Assembly: GCF_932526225.1 (NCBI RefSeq) | Contig: NC_064048.1 | Location: 10,734,688 to 10,798,687, forward strand | Direction of reading: 5' to 3' | Source: Nematostella vectensis | Taxonomy: Eukaryota > Cnidaria > Anthozoa > Actiniaria > Edwardsiidae | DNA: 64,000 bases | Shown: piece after piece, positions 46,324-56,140 of the stretch | Position numbering within the stretch: position 1 is the first letter of the stretch | How the letters are laid out: the number at the start of each line of letters is the position of its first letter | Position numbers and translations under genes: made by a program | The notes under the pieces: model-generated | Seen by the model: only the letters and a program-made list of their open reading frames with translations | The model's database searches: none | What the model was told of the DNA's origin: nothing

Positions 46324-48033
46324 TCTCATCAATCATGTCAATATAATTGAAAATTTTAGCATGTTTATTATTGTTTTTATCAAAGTTAAGCTGTAGCAAA
46401 TTTTTTTTTCATAGAAATTCTCACGGTTGAAAATCGACCCCGCCCTTTTCAATTGGAAATAAGAATTGGCACAAAGATTGTAGCAACTCGAGCACAGAAA
46501 AAATGCTTTGTTACTCACACAAATGGTGTCAACTTTGGCGAGAAGAACTAAACAAATGCTTAACTCAAACACAGACGGTCGATTTTGCATATTCAATTAC
46601 TTGCAATTTTCCCGTGTTATTAGAATACCCCAAAATTTATATTGTCTATATAAATAAATCAAAAACCTTTTATAATTTACATTTTGAAATAAGAAGGAAA
46701 AAGCTCAAAATGAAAAGGAAATGAAAATGTTTCAAAAATATGTTTTGTTGGATGCTGTAGCTTTTTTTCGTGAGATATAAAGCCTTTTTTATAAACAATT
46801 AATATTTAAGGTGTTGTTTCATAGAATACTATACTTATGAATGGCTACTACGCACAGGGCTCACGGCCAGAATAGAAGATCTAATAAAGGGCGAATAGCG
46901 AAGTTAGAGAAATTAGTTTTGCTGTACAGACATATGCTATATTGGCCAATTAGGACATGGGTTAGTAAGACCGGCAACCATAAATGTCTTTATGAAAAAG
47001 TCAGGATATTTGACCAGATTTAGGCAAACTAATGGTCGCTTATAAACCCTGTTAAATCTTCTATAATCAGAGTGAGCCTGGGCTACCTGTGGCCTGTATA
47101 TCATAATCAAGAAATCCACCGAATTGAGGGAAATTGTTGTTTCCCAAATCAAGTCATTTTAATTTATGATTATAGTTCTTAAAAGAGTTCTGCGGCAGGT
47201 TCTATGTTGTTTACTTTATATTTTAAATATTTTATTATGAAAATAAATAAGTAAGTAAGGAGCAGACTGTGTATCTTTTCCCAACATCTGGCATTTTTAT
47301 TTACAAAAAATAAAAAAGGGGACCACACAGGAACTTACTGACCTGAAGTAATTAAAAAAATCGACACTCGATAAGTCCCCTATTGATAACGCGGTATTAA
47401 TTAGACAATTATGCAACGTTATGTGGAAGTTTTTCATCGCGAACTATTAGTAGTAGGGTAGGTATGGTAGTAATATAGGCAGGTTATGTTTAACGTTCAC
47501 GCTAAATTGACCTACGGAACTGAATAGCGGTCCTTCGACGGCCGTCGGATGAATAGAATAGATGCGACGGACGTCGGATAGAATAGATGCGACGGTCGTC
47601 GGATGAATAGAAAGATGCGACGGACGTCGGATAGAATAGATGCGACGGTCGTCGGATGAATAGAATAGATGCGACGGCCGTCGGAATAGTCGCAGCTGGA
47701 CTATACGACGGCGGTCGGAACTGAACGCAAGATAATGTATTCACCCGCAAAATTAGTATTCCCCCGCAACAGCCAGGCTAATTCCATACCTACCCTACTA
47801 CTACTATTGCCTTGTTTAGGGTTGTACAAAAATGTAGGGCCAGCTTCGAGTAACGAGAGTGCGCGGGCGCCGTAACTATATAATGAATCTATTATCAAAA
47901 TCCAAAGGTTATTTTTTGATCAAGCATTTGCCCCATTTTCTCTCGTTCCTGCCCCTCCGAAATAGCAGGCAATACCTGAGCTCTGGTTATAAGCTACAGT
48001 ACTACTATATATCATAGAACGTATTTTTTTATA
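45751..48033. other. Repeat fragments between genes A and B
   Basis: Holds dispersed family D at 46040-46180 (GAGCCTGGGTCGAGCGCGCGG, ATGGCGGCCTGCAA), an ATC microsatellite at about 46288-46324, and a short tandem array at 47515-47715. No frame in the interval looks protein-coding. CTACTACTACT and its complement occur near 47450 and 47790 around the short array. Confidence 0.5.
47515..47715. repeat. Short tandem array with GACGTC-type palindromes
   Basis: About six units of GAATAGATGCGACGG followed by TCGTCGGATGAATA or ACGTCGGATA, alternating 26- and 29-bp forms. GACGGACGTCGG and GACGGCCGTCGG are near-palindromic, so each unit can form a small hairpin. Confidence 0.85.
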
Positions 48034-49212
48034 TCAAGCCATTTGCCCCGTTTTCCTTCGTTCTTGTCCCTCCGAAATAGCAGGCAATACACTGACAACA
48101 GTCTTCGCCTGAGCTCTAGTTTTCGAGCTACTTCTTCTAATAAAGTTCCTTTTTCTTGACCAGCGGTTGTAGTCATAGAGCTGCAAAGCCACCTCGCCGG
48201 GAACAGAGTGCATGCATCCGGTTCGCTTATCGATAACCGCAGGCAAACTTACTTTCGGCTCCGCTCCACTTACTTCCCGCGTTGAATTGATGTTGATTTT
48301 GGCAGCTGTCTCTGCTCTTGTGGGGCAATATTGAAGCCTTGGACTTAGGAAAATTAATGCTTCGTTTGCAGTCCTTTTTTGCATATTTTTGTTTTTCTTC
48401 GGTGGCTGTTTTGTGAGTTGTTGTCTAGATGTCTCACTCGGCGTAGTTTGTGTTGTTGTTTGCTCGGTTTTCACCGCAGGTAAAGTTAAGCCTTTCGAAA
48501 CGGAATGATTCTTTCTCACAGCTTGAGAAAATACATTCTTTGGGAAGTTGTATTCATGATTTGGTTTTAATTGCTTCATCTCTGTGTCTTTGTTTTTCAA
48601 GCTTATGTTCAGCCTACGCGCTCTTAGTTTACTCAACTCAAACGTCAGAGATTCGCTGTCAGTGAACCGTTCTTTGACAATTCCAAGACCTTTAAGTCTC
48701 AATTCTCTTAAATATCCGATAAACTGCCTCTGAGCCGAGAAATCATCTTCTTTTGGGGTGAGCACTTGCTTCAAAATCTCACCACTCGAAGCAGAACTTT
48801 TCTCGCTTTTTTCCTCAGCGTCTATTTGCTTCTCTTTTCGTTTCTTCCCTCTACTTTGAAGAAAATTTCTCGCTCGAAAATTTCCCATAAATACACCAGA
48901 ATTTTCCATCTCTCGCATAGAGCGGCTTCGTATTCCTCTATCTAGTTCATCGCTTGGCAACGACGACGCCAGATCAACAATTCGCAACTTTTTTTCTTCG
49001 TTTTTCCCTGCTTTAGGTTTCGTAGCTTCGGTCGAGCTCTGCCCAGCGTCTCTGCTTTTTCGTGAGAAGTACATGTTGGAAGCGATTGGGTTTAGGATTC
49101 TGTTTTCCGTCCTCATGCCGAAAGCAAATGGCCCTATTTCAAGACCCTTCTCTGATATTACATACATAGTTGCTCGCCCACAAGGGATTTCGGATTTCGA
49201 AAATTCATTCAT
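48034..49212 (-). CDS. Uncharacterised protein B with C-terminal DYNxWSRK motif (paralogue-like to protein A)
   Basis: Intact single-exon frame of 392 residues from an ATG (MNEFSKSEIPCGRATM). No signal peptide or membrane segment. Very rich in Lys, Arg, Ser and Gln, predicted largely disordered, with basic stretches (RGKKRKEKQ; QPPKKNKNMQKR) that could act in nuclear import or nucleic-acid or microtubule binding; this is only suggestive. Residues 332-354 read GC, then VPGEVALQLYDYNRWSRK. Compared with protein A, PG, LQ, DYN and WSRK are identical and equally spaced, and both then run through basic sequence to an LP-containing tail. Same strand as gene A, 3.9 kb upstream of it. Family not recognised. 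Confidence 0.75.
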   Translation of the reverse strand: MNEFSKSEIPCGRATMYVISEKGLEIGPFAFGMRTENRILNPIASNMYFSRKSRDAGQSSTEATKPKAGKNEEKKLRIVDLASSLPSDELDRGIRSRSMREMENSGVFMGNFRARNFLQSRGKKRKEKQIDAEEKSEKSSASSGEILKQVLTPKEDDFSAQRQFIGYLRELRLKGLGIVKERFTDSESLTFELSKLRARRLNISLKNKDTEMKQLKPNHEYNFPKNVFSQAVRKNHSVSKGLTLPAVKTEQTTTQTTPSETSRQQLTKQPPKKNKNMQKRTANEALIFLSPRLQYCPTRAETAAKININSTREVSGAEPKVSLPAVIDKRTGCMHSVPGEVALQLYDYNRWSRKRNFIRRSSSKTRAQAKTVVSVLPAISEGQERRKTGQMA

Positions 49213-50460
49213 GGCGACCTACTTACTCACTTCTTGGATAAAATTGAACCGGCGAATTCCTTCCTCGGATATGAGGTCATTTAACAGCGCGTCAAACACA
49301 TACAAGTCAGACAAAAGATTGTTTTCTTGTCTTTGAAATCCCGCAGATTTTATAATAAATTCAGCGGCTGCGATGCATGTATGTCACTGTGTAAATTGCA
49401 ATTCACAGATAATTTTCAGCTCGTTGTAAATTAAGCTCTTCACGCATCGGATCTTGTTTCGGGTTGCTTACCCTTTTACTAGGCGAACCTAGAAGTCCTT
49501 ATTCAGCAGGTTCCCACGGAGAATAATAAATATATTTGCTCTTCTCGACATCCAAAGTCTTCTCTGTACACATATACACGTCTTCGGCCACCCGAATCGC
49601 TAAGAACCTTATATTTGATGTCGCTTTAAGAAATTGTCAAAGGGGAGAGAAAGTTCGAAACACGACATGTTGCCCGTGTCTTCTTTAAGCTCAGTCGATT
49701 TGTCGTCGCCGGCTTTATCTAGGCTTTCCTGTAGCTTAACGTAAACTTGCCCCTACGTAAATCCACTGGGGGATGGACACATCTGCCAAAACCAGGAGAT
49801 ATTTGATAATTTCACTCTGCGTCTCTACGGCCCACACAGAAAGAAAAAAAAAAACTCAGTTCTACGTCTACGCGTTAGACGATTATCTAAACCTTTCTGT
49901 ACATGGATTGAAAAATCGCCTGAATAAATAGGTGCATACGGGTGGCTATTACAATAAAGTCACTTAGTCCTATTGTTGCGGGCTATTATCGCCATAAGAA
50001 CATGTTTATTATCACGAAATTATCGTAGGCTCGATTAGCGGCGTGAATAACTCCTAGTGAGCCGTGAAAAAGAACAAAACGCAGTTGAAAGCTGCTTTTG
50101 TTTTGGAATTTGAGCAATTCTTTTGTGCCAAAAATAAATAGACACATTTTAGACTGGTTGTCGCATTTTTACAACGATCCAAATTCAATAAAAAGTGGAA
50201 CCTTATGACAAAGTCATCCCTTGTGCGTTGGTCGGCGTACTACTGCTTTTTTTATATTTAACCCAAAAAAGCATTCCCTCCTTCCATTCAATACCAGTCT
50301 TTAAAAAAAACCGGAAATGTTCCACCTCCTTGAATTCACTCTTTCACTTCATTATTACTTGCGCAACCTGTTGGCAGCGATTATACACCCATTTTAAAAA
50401 TGCAAACGGCAAAAGGTAGTTCTACGCCCGAAAGGTGCTTATGGGTAATAATTATTCCTA
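49213..50460. other. Upstream flank of gene B; nothing recognised
   Basis: Presumed 5' region of the minus-strand gene. No coding or repeat signal beyond short A-runs. Confidence 0.4.
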
Positions 50461-50462
50461 AA

Positions 50463-50692
50463 ACTTAGGGGCTGAATAAAGTCCAGGAAAGTCAGAGCCA
50501 AACCGCATAATGGATGGCTCATTGCTTTTGTCCCCTCTCCTCCCCTCTTCCGGCTTCCGGTTCAATTCGCCACTAGAACCCCAATTCACATAAATACTGA
50601 AAAAGTAAAAGACAGAGACTCGAGATGCGTGCGGAGGAGGCTAGAGCTGAATAAAGTTCAGGAAAGTCAGAGCCAAACCTATAATGGTTGAT
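50463..50692 (+). repeat. Pair of 48-bp direct repeats about 177 bp apart
   Basis: GCTGAATAAAGTCCAGGAAAG with TCAGAGCCAAACC at about 50470 recurs at about 50647 with two or three changes. Both are followed by ATAATGG. Possibly solo ends of a small element or a local duplication. Confidence 0.75.
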
Positions 50693-50760
50693 TGTATGAT
50701 ATATTCATATTATCTAGCATTTGGTAGAGACACATGGTTTCCTTCGTTCATAGAACTGCC

Positions 50761-50935
50761 GACTTTAAAAGCACACTAGCATACACACATTGGCACCAGT
50801 CGGGACGCTAGCACAGTCTATTACCCGTGCAGTTCGGCAACCATGGACAGCTGTTTCGTCCTTATTAGGACTCATCAGCATGACATAGCCGGTTTGCCTC
50901 AGTTAAACTTCATCGGCAAAAAAACTGCAGGGCGA
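50761..50935 (+). mobile_element. Foldback family E, partial copy
   Basis: GACTTTAAAAGCACACTAGC through CTGTTTCGTCCTTATTAGG, ending in TCATCGGCAAAAAA. This is one arm of the complete element at 51101-51376; the opposite arm is absent. Confidence 0.8.
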
Positions 50936-51100
50936 CTTCGACTCGAACGAAGTGCTTTAAACCACAGCTTAGATCCATGTGGGATCTAGAGCTGCGACCG
51001 GACTAGCGTGATGCCAATAATTGTGCGGATCACGCATGCGACCTTTGCTAGTCTAAAACTCCGTCGGATAGCCAAACTATTCTTGCGAGTATGTATACAT

Positions 51101-51376
51101 AAATGTGGACTTTAAAAGCATACTAGCATACACACATTGGCACCAGTCGGGCCAAGACGGGACGCTAGCACAGTCTATTACCCGTGCAGTTCGGCAACCA
51201 TGGACAGCTGTTTCGTCCTTATTAGGACTCGTCAGCATGGCATAGCCGGGTTTTTTGCCGATAAAGTTTAACTGATGCAAACCGGCTATGCCATGCGGCT
51301 AATAGACTGTGCTAGCGTCCCGTCTTTGCCCGACTGGTGCCATTTGTATGCTAGTGTGCTTTTAAAGTCCACATTT
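51101..51376. mobile_element. Foldback family E, complete copy with arms of about 110 bp
   Basis: The left arm begins AAATGTGGACTTTAAAAGCA; the right arm ends with its complement. Arms share CTAGCATACACACATTGGC, CCAGTCGGGCCAAGACGGG and ACGCTAGCACAGTCTATTA. The left side alone has an insert with GTTCGGCAACCATGGACAG and CTTATTAGGACTCGTC. Non-coding; the frames it opens are artefacts. Confidence 0.85.
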
Positions 51377-52027
51377 ACAGAACTGCCATTTGCAGTTCTG
51401 TTCTCTTGCGCTGCGCTTAGACGAACAGAAATAATTTCCAATGTACCACGCACAGGAGTTGGAGAGGACCTGCCAGTAATCTTAATTAAATACTTACATA
51501 GCGTAACGCATACATTTATAGTATTATAGAAATATATGGAATATGTGTATTTATCTTACATATCGTAACATTATGTAATGGTATATATAGTAATATACAG
51601 AAAATATCATTTTTTTGTTCTTATTGCTCATTTAATTTAAATATTTTATATAATTTTAAACAGAAAAAAAGACTACTGATAGGTGTAAAGTGATGCTAGG
51701 GAGGGATGGAGTGGTTTATATATCACATCTTACAAGGCTGTTAAACTTTCGCCATTATCATCAAATGTTATGGATTTGATAAGAAGCTAGAAATCGAAGG
51801 TGAGTCCAATCCAAGAGTTCCATAATTATGTTATCGATCTGTTTTTCCTCGATGATTTTCCGAGGCTCAAGCAACGAAGACGCGAGCGTACAGCTATTTG
51901 CCTGCACATCGAAACACGTACAAAGTACCTGTTATGGGATACCTGTGTGGGTGGTATCCCTGTGTTGTTGTGACCGTTGTAAAAAGGACTGGGTTCTCGG
52001 TACTAGAGACAGAACACGAATAAAACA
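51377..52027. other. No intact gene; possible degraded LTR
   Basis: AT-rich sequence. The last 200 bp, ending AACACGAATAAAACA directly before TGGTGTCAG, has the look of an LTR 3' end with a poly-A signal, but no partner LTR was found. Confidence 0.3.
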
Positions 52028-52985
52028 TGGTGTCAGTATACCCACCATTTTTAATTTCAGAAGCAATCGTGAAAAATAAAAAAACAACATGGGCAAATTC
52101 GCGTCCTGTGCCCCAGATGATGCAAATGACAGGAGATTAAGCCTCCAACTGAGAGATATTCAGAGACAATAGAGACAACTATGTAATAGCTACAGAAATG
52201 AACAAAAAACGAATGCTATTATAGTTGCTACACTATTCACAACCGTGGGAACTGAATGCTACAAAGTTCTCAAGAACCTCACTCTCACAGAGCCATAAAG
52301 AGCAGATCCAAAAGCTACTTTAGACAAACTAAGAGAAGAGTTTTAGGCCAAAAAATCATTATTGAAAGATATATCTTCAATTCCACTGTTTTAGAGCCGA
52401 ATGAAAGCTTTTATCTCTTTCTCTACAAAGTTCAACCTGCCCCCCTAATATTTAAATAATATTTATTTAATTTTTCTATAATGTGCCCCACCCCCCACAC
52501 CCCCCCCCAATCTTACGTGGCCTGCTAAGGATCTGAAATGATAAGGGACAGGCTTGTGATCGGTATAAAGACACCAGGGAGAGACTCCTCAGAAAAAAGC
52601 ATCTAACAATCGACTTGGCAATAAACATGTTCCGCACAAGCGAATATGCTGCCATACAACTAAAGAAAATGGAAAACAATTCTAAAACACTGCACTTTAC
52701 CAAGTTCCACTCTAGGAGCCCCAGAGAAAACAAGGAAATCACCAACTGCAAGTATTTTGGGATGATCACACTGGAGGAAACTGCAAAGCTTATGGCTTGA
52801 CATGTGCAAAGTGCCACAAAAAGAACCATCTGGCAAAGGTTTGCTTGAGCTCAAAGAGGGAAAGGCCAAGAAGAAATATCAGTACTAACAGGTTCCCAAA
52901 CAAGCAAGACATTTGCTATACCCTCGAGCCAAACATGTCAGATGATCTAAGCAGTGATGTAAGATATATGTCACCACTGGCTATA
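52028..52985 (+). pseudogene. Degenerate Ty3/gypsy-like gag
   Basis: Starts at a primer-binding-site-like TGGTGTCAG. Broken frames show gag-like order: a KATLDKLREEF segment, then a stretch with EPNESFYLFLYKVQP, then INMFRTSEYAAIQLKKME, and finally a nucleocapsid zinc knuckle CAKCHKKNHLAKVC (52804-52845, C-x2-C-x4-H-x4-C). A first knuckle just before it (CKYFGDDHTGGNC) has lost its second cysteine. Multiple stops and frameshifts. No pol is seen. It belongs to a different lineage from the element at 23549 judging by the divergence. Confidence 0.7.
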
Positions 52986-53391
52986 AAGATCATTTTTTAT
53001 CCAAATTTTCACCAGATGATATAAGAAAATATAAGAGTATCATGAGATGGGGAAGATTATTCTAATAATGCATAGTGAGGGGTGCACTATTCTATGAAGA
53101 TGTATCTATCACGCAATATGCTTTAATGCTTTGCGTGAAAGAAATTGACAATACTGACAGCCTATATTTTTTTATAGATATTTTCTTTACTCTGAGGGGT
53201 GGGCGGAAGGAGGTCCCTCCCTCCTTAGATCCACCCCCTAGTCAAATTGTCTGTTTGTCAATTCAAAAATTAAAACTTTTTACCTGATGCTTGTATCACT
53301 TTCTATCAGTCCCTGTCTTGTATCGAGTTTCATGGAGAAGTCTTTCTTGTTATCCCTAAGCTACTATTTCTGGTCTCAGATAGTCTCGTAT

Positions 53392-53967
53392 TCATGTACC
53401 TGCAGTCTCGCTATCTTCCATTCTAGTCCCGTCATCTTGCTGAGCTCTCATCTCGTCTCTAACTTCCATCACAACCATTGCCATTGTATTCTCACCTATG
53501 ATCCTCCCGCTCGCTTTATCCAACCTGGCAGTCCAAAAGTCAGGCTGTCCACGCATTGGGATATGCACTAGTAATCTATTCCCTGTCTCAAGTAACAGGC
53601 TTCGAAATGGCTCTTTGGAGAATTTTACCCTCAGAGCTTTTTTCATGCGAATTTTCGAAGCATTTTGATCGAGTGCATCACCGACAAGAGTCAAACCATG
53701 CTTTGCACTGCCGCTTTTTGAACCTGCAGACTTCGCTACGATACCTTTAGATACTTCCACAGGCCATGAACTCTTAGCGAGACTATCAAATTTACCACCC
53801 TTTGTGAAATGTTTCCGGTCTTCTGGTATGAATTTCATTCCTTGGAAATAGTGTTCAACCGAAGGAAAAACGCCTTCTTGCATATCAAGATCTACTTCGT
53901 AAAAGTTGGACAGTTTGTTGTAAGGTGCTTTCACTCTTGAGTGAAATATTATAGGAACCTCTGCCAT
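53392..53967 (-). CDS. NADAR/YbiA-like domain protein (putative N-glycosidase fold)
   Basis: Single-exon frame of 191 residues, ATG at 53967. The NADAR pattern is clear: YNKLSNFY near residue 18, SVEHYFQGMKF near 37-47, a small-residue/Gly-Lys segment (GSAKHGL), KALRVKFS, then TGNRLLVHIPMRGQPDFW and a closing GENTMAMVV. Bacterial YbiA and plant relatives hydrolyse the N-glycosidic bond of early riboflavin intermediates, and other family members are linked to NAD or ADP-ribose metabolism; the animal role is unsettled. No transit or signal peptide is apparent. The C-terminal 20 residues are acidic and family-atypical. The leader carries an upstream ATG (see 53968-54073). Confidence 0.85.
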   Translation of the reverse strand: MAEVPIIFHSRVKAPYNKLSNFYEVDLDMQEGVFPSVEHYFQGMKFIPEDRKHFTKGGKFDSLAKSSWPVEVSKGIVAKSAGSKSGSAKHGLTLVGDALDQNASKIRMKKALRVKFSKEPFRSLLLETGNRLLVHIPMRGQPDFWTARLDKASGRIIGENTMAMVVMEVRDEMRAQQDDGTRMEDSETAGT

Positions 53968-54073
53968 TGCCGTTTACCTGATTTGTCAGTGCTCGCGCAG
54001 ATTGTCGTGTCTTTCTTTCACCAGTTCGTTTTGATTTGTTTTGTTTCATTTTGTGGTGCAATTTCGCCGCCAT
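53968..54073 (-). promoter_or_regulatory. Leader of the NADAR gene with YY1-type initiator and overlapping upstream ATG
   Basis: The minus strand reads CCAAGATGGCGGCGAAATTG at 54073, an AAGATGGCGGC start-site motif typical of animal housekeeping promoters. The ATG opens a 62-codon basic frame that overlaps the NADAR start in another frame. AATCAG|GTAAAC at about 53982 could be a donor, in which case the upstream frame would be a first exon of some other product. Confidence 0.45.
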
Positions 54074-54539
54074 CTTGGACGTGAAGAGTCTTGGGGACTG
54101 GATTAAGGGGGAGGGGAGGGTAGGGGCTTCTGAAAAAAAGCTTTAAAAAATAAAAGAATTTTAAAAAAGCACGATTGTTTATATTAAAGCTCTCACAAAA
54201 CAAATATGCAAAGTTTGGCTTGCAAAAAAAAAAAAAAAAAAAAAAGAGGATCGTTGGGTTTTTGACTGTCCAAATAGCCCAGCGCTAGGCCTTCCCCGAG
54301 TTATGCTACAATCTGCAACGATTAACGGGGACGATCTCCCTTCACCCTCAATCAGTGTTGGAGGGAGAAAAATTACCTAGGGGCTATTCGCATCATCACA
54401 TCCTCTAACTAATATTAATCGGGGGGAGAGGGATGGAGGTTATTCGTGTGCGAAGTGTCCCAATTTTATCGTGGATTGTAGCATTTTTTCGGCATTTTTT
54501 TGGGGAAACGAGGTTTCTTTTCTTGTAAGAAAAATGGTT
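54074..54539. other. No gene recognised; poly-A tract
   Basis: Contains an A-run of about 23 at 54225-54246 and loosely repeated GGGGGAGAGGG words. No coding signal. Confidence 0.5.
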
Positions 54540-55672
54540 GGTCCCTTACCCTCCCCGTCAGATATCAAATGGTCGGTCCCCTACCCTCCCCGTCAGATAT
54601 CAAATGGTCGGTCCCTTACCCTCCCCGCCAGATATCAAATGGTCGGTCCCTCACCCTCCCCGTCAGATATCAAATGGTCGGTCCCTCACCCTCCCCGTCA
54701 GGTATCAAATGGTCGGTCCCTTACCCTCCCCGTCAGATATCAAATGGTCGGTCCCTTACCCTCCCCGTCAGATATCAAATTGTCGGTCCCTTACCCTCCC
54801 CGTCAGATATCAAATGGTCGGTCCCTTACCCTCCCCGTCAGATATCAAATGGTCGGTCCCTTACCCTCCCCGTCAGATATCAAATGGTCGGTCCCTTACC
54901 CTCCCCGTCAGATATCAAATTGTCGGTCCCTTACCCTCCCCGTCAGATATCAAATGGTCGGTCCCTTACCCTCCCCGTCAGATATCAAATGGTCGGTCCC
55001 TTACCCTCCCCGTCAGATATCAAATGGTCGGTCCCTTACCCTCCCCGTCAGATATCAAATGGTCGATCTCTTACCCTCCCCGTCAGATATCAAATGGTCG
55101 GTCCCTTACCCTCCCCGTCAGATATCAAATGGTCGGTCCCTTACCCTCCCCGTCAGATATAAAATGGTCGGTCCCTTACACTCCCCGATAAGATATCAAA
55201 TGGTCGGTCCCTTACCCTCTCCGTCAGATATCAAATGGTCGGTCCCTTCCCTATCAGATATCAAATGGCCAGTCCCTTACACTACCAGATCAGATATCAA
55301 ATGGTAGTTCCCTTACCCTCCCCGTCAGATATCAAATGGTCGGTCCCTTACCCTCCCATGTCAAATATCAAATGGTCGGTCCCTTACCCTCTCCGTCAGA
55401 TATCAAATAGTCGGTCCCTCACCCTCCCCGTCAGATATCAAATGGTCGGTCCCTTACCCTCTCCGTCAGATATCAAATGGTCGGTCCCTCACCCTCCCCG
55501 TCAGATATCAAATGGTCGGTCCCTTACCCTCCCATGTCAAATATCAAATGGTCGGTTCCTTACACTCCCCTATCAGATATCAAATGGTCGGCCCCTTACC
55601 TTCCCCATCAGATATCAAATGGTCGGTCCCTTACCCTCCCATGTCAGACATCAAATGGTCGGTCCCTTACGA
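54540..55672. repeat. Minisatellite, 35-bp unit, about 32 copies
   Basis: Unit: TCAGATATCAAATGGTCGG then TCCCTTACCCTCCCCG. The first 19 units are nearly identical; after about 55170 the units become variable in length and sequence, so homogenisation is confined to the left part. Open in all three plus frames because the unit lacks stops; these frames are artefacts. Confidence 0.96.
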
Positions 55673-56140
55673 TAAAAATAAAATAAATATCCATATAAAA
55701 CAATATATCAATTTCAGTTAATTATATTTAAGATAAATTTCAATGGCGGTATGATACCCTAAAATTTACCAAATTTGAATTAATTGTGAAAAAAAATATT
55801 TTCGTCTCAAAGTTACCGTTATTTATCCTTGAAATGTATGCCCTAGTGTAATTTAAATGAAAATATATTTTTTCCTATAGTATTCAGCTTTTAAAAAATG
55901 TTGGCGAGCCGTTGCTAGGGGCAACCGGTCTGTTTGCAATTTGTTTTGATCTAGAAGTCGGATTTCAAAGGGCCTATTTCGATGGTGTTTTCGATTTTCT
56001 CTTGTTTGGGTTCCCTGTGTTTTATCCACGTGACTGAATAGATCACTAACAAGAGAGTTTACATGCAGTACCTTCCTAAATATCGATCTTCACATTTCAA
56101 CATCAAATTAAAATACAACCTTCCATTTTACTCTTCAAAT
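55673..56140. other. Left flank of the Mutator-like element
   Basis: AT-rich. It holds the imperfect palindrome GTTGCTAGGGGCAACC (55912-55927), matched by GGTTGCCATAGCAAC at 58410-58424 beyond the transposase. These may mark terminal regions of the element. Confidence 0.4.

Noticed and set aside
54471-55721. Three overlapping plus-strand frames of about 220-280 codons
   Set aside because: All three frames of the 35-bp array are open at once, which shows they are array artefacts.
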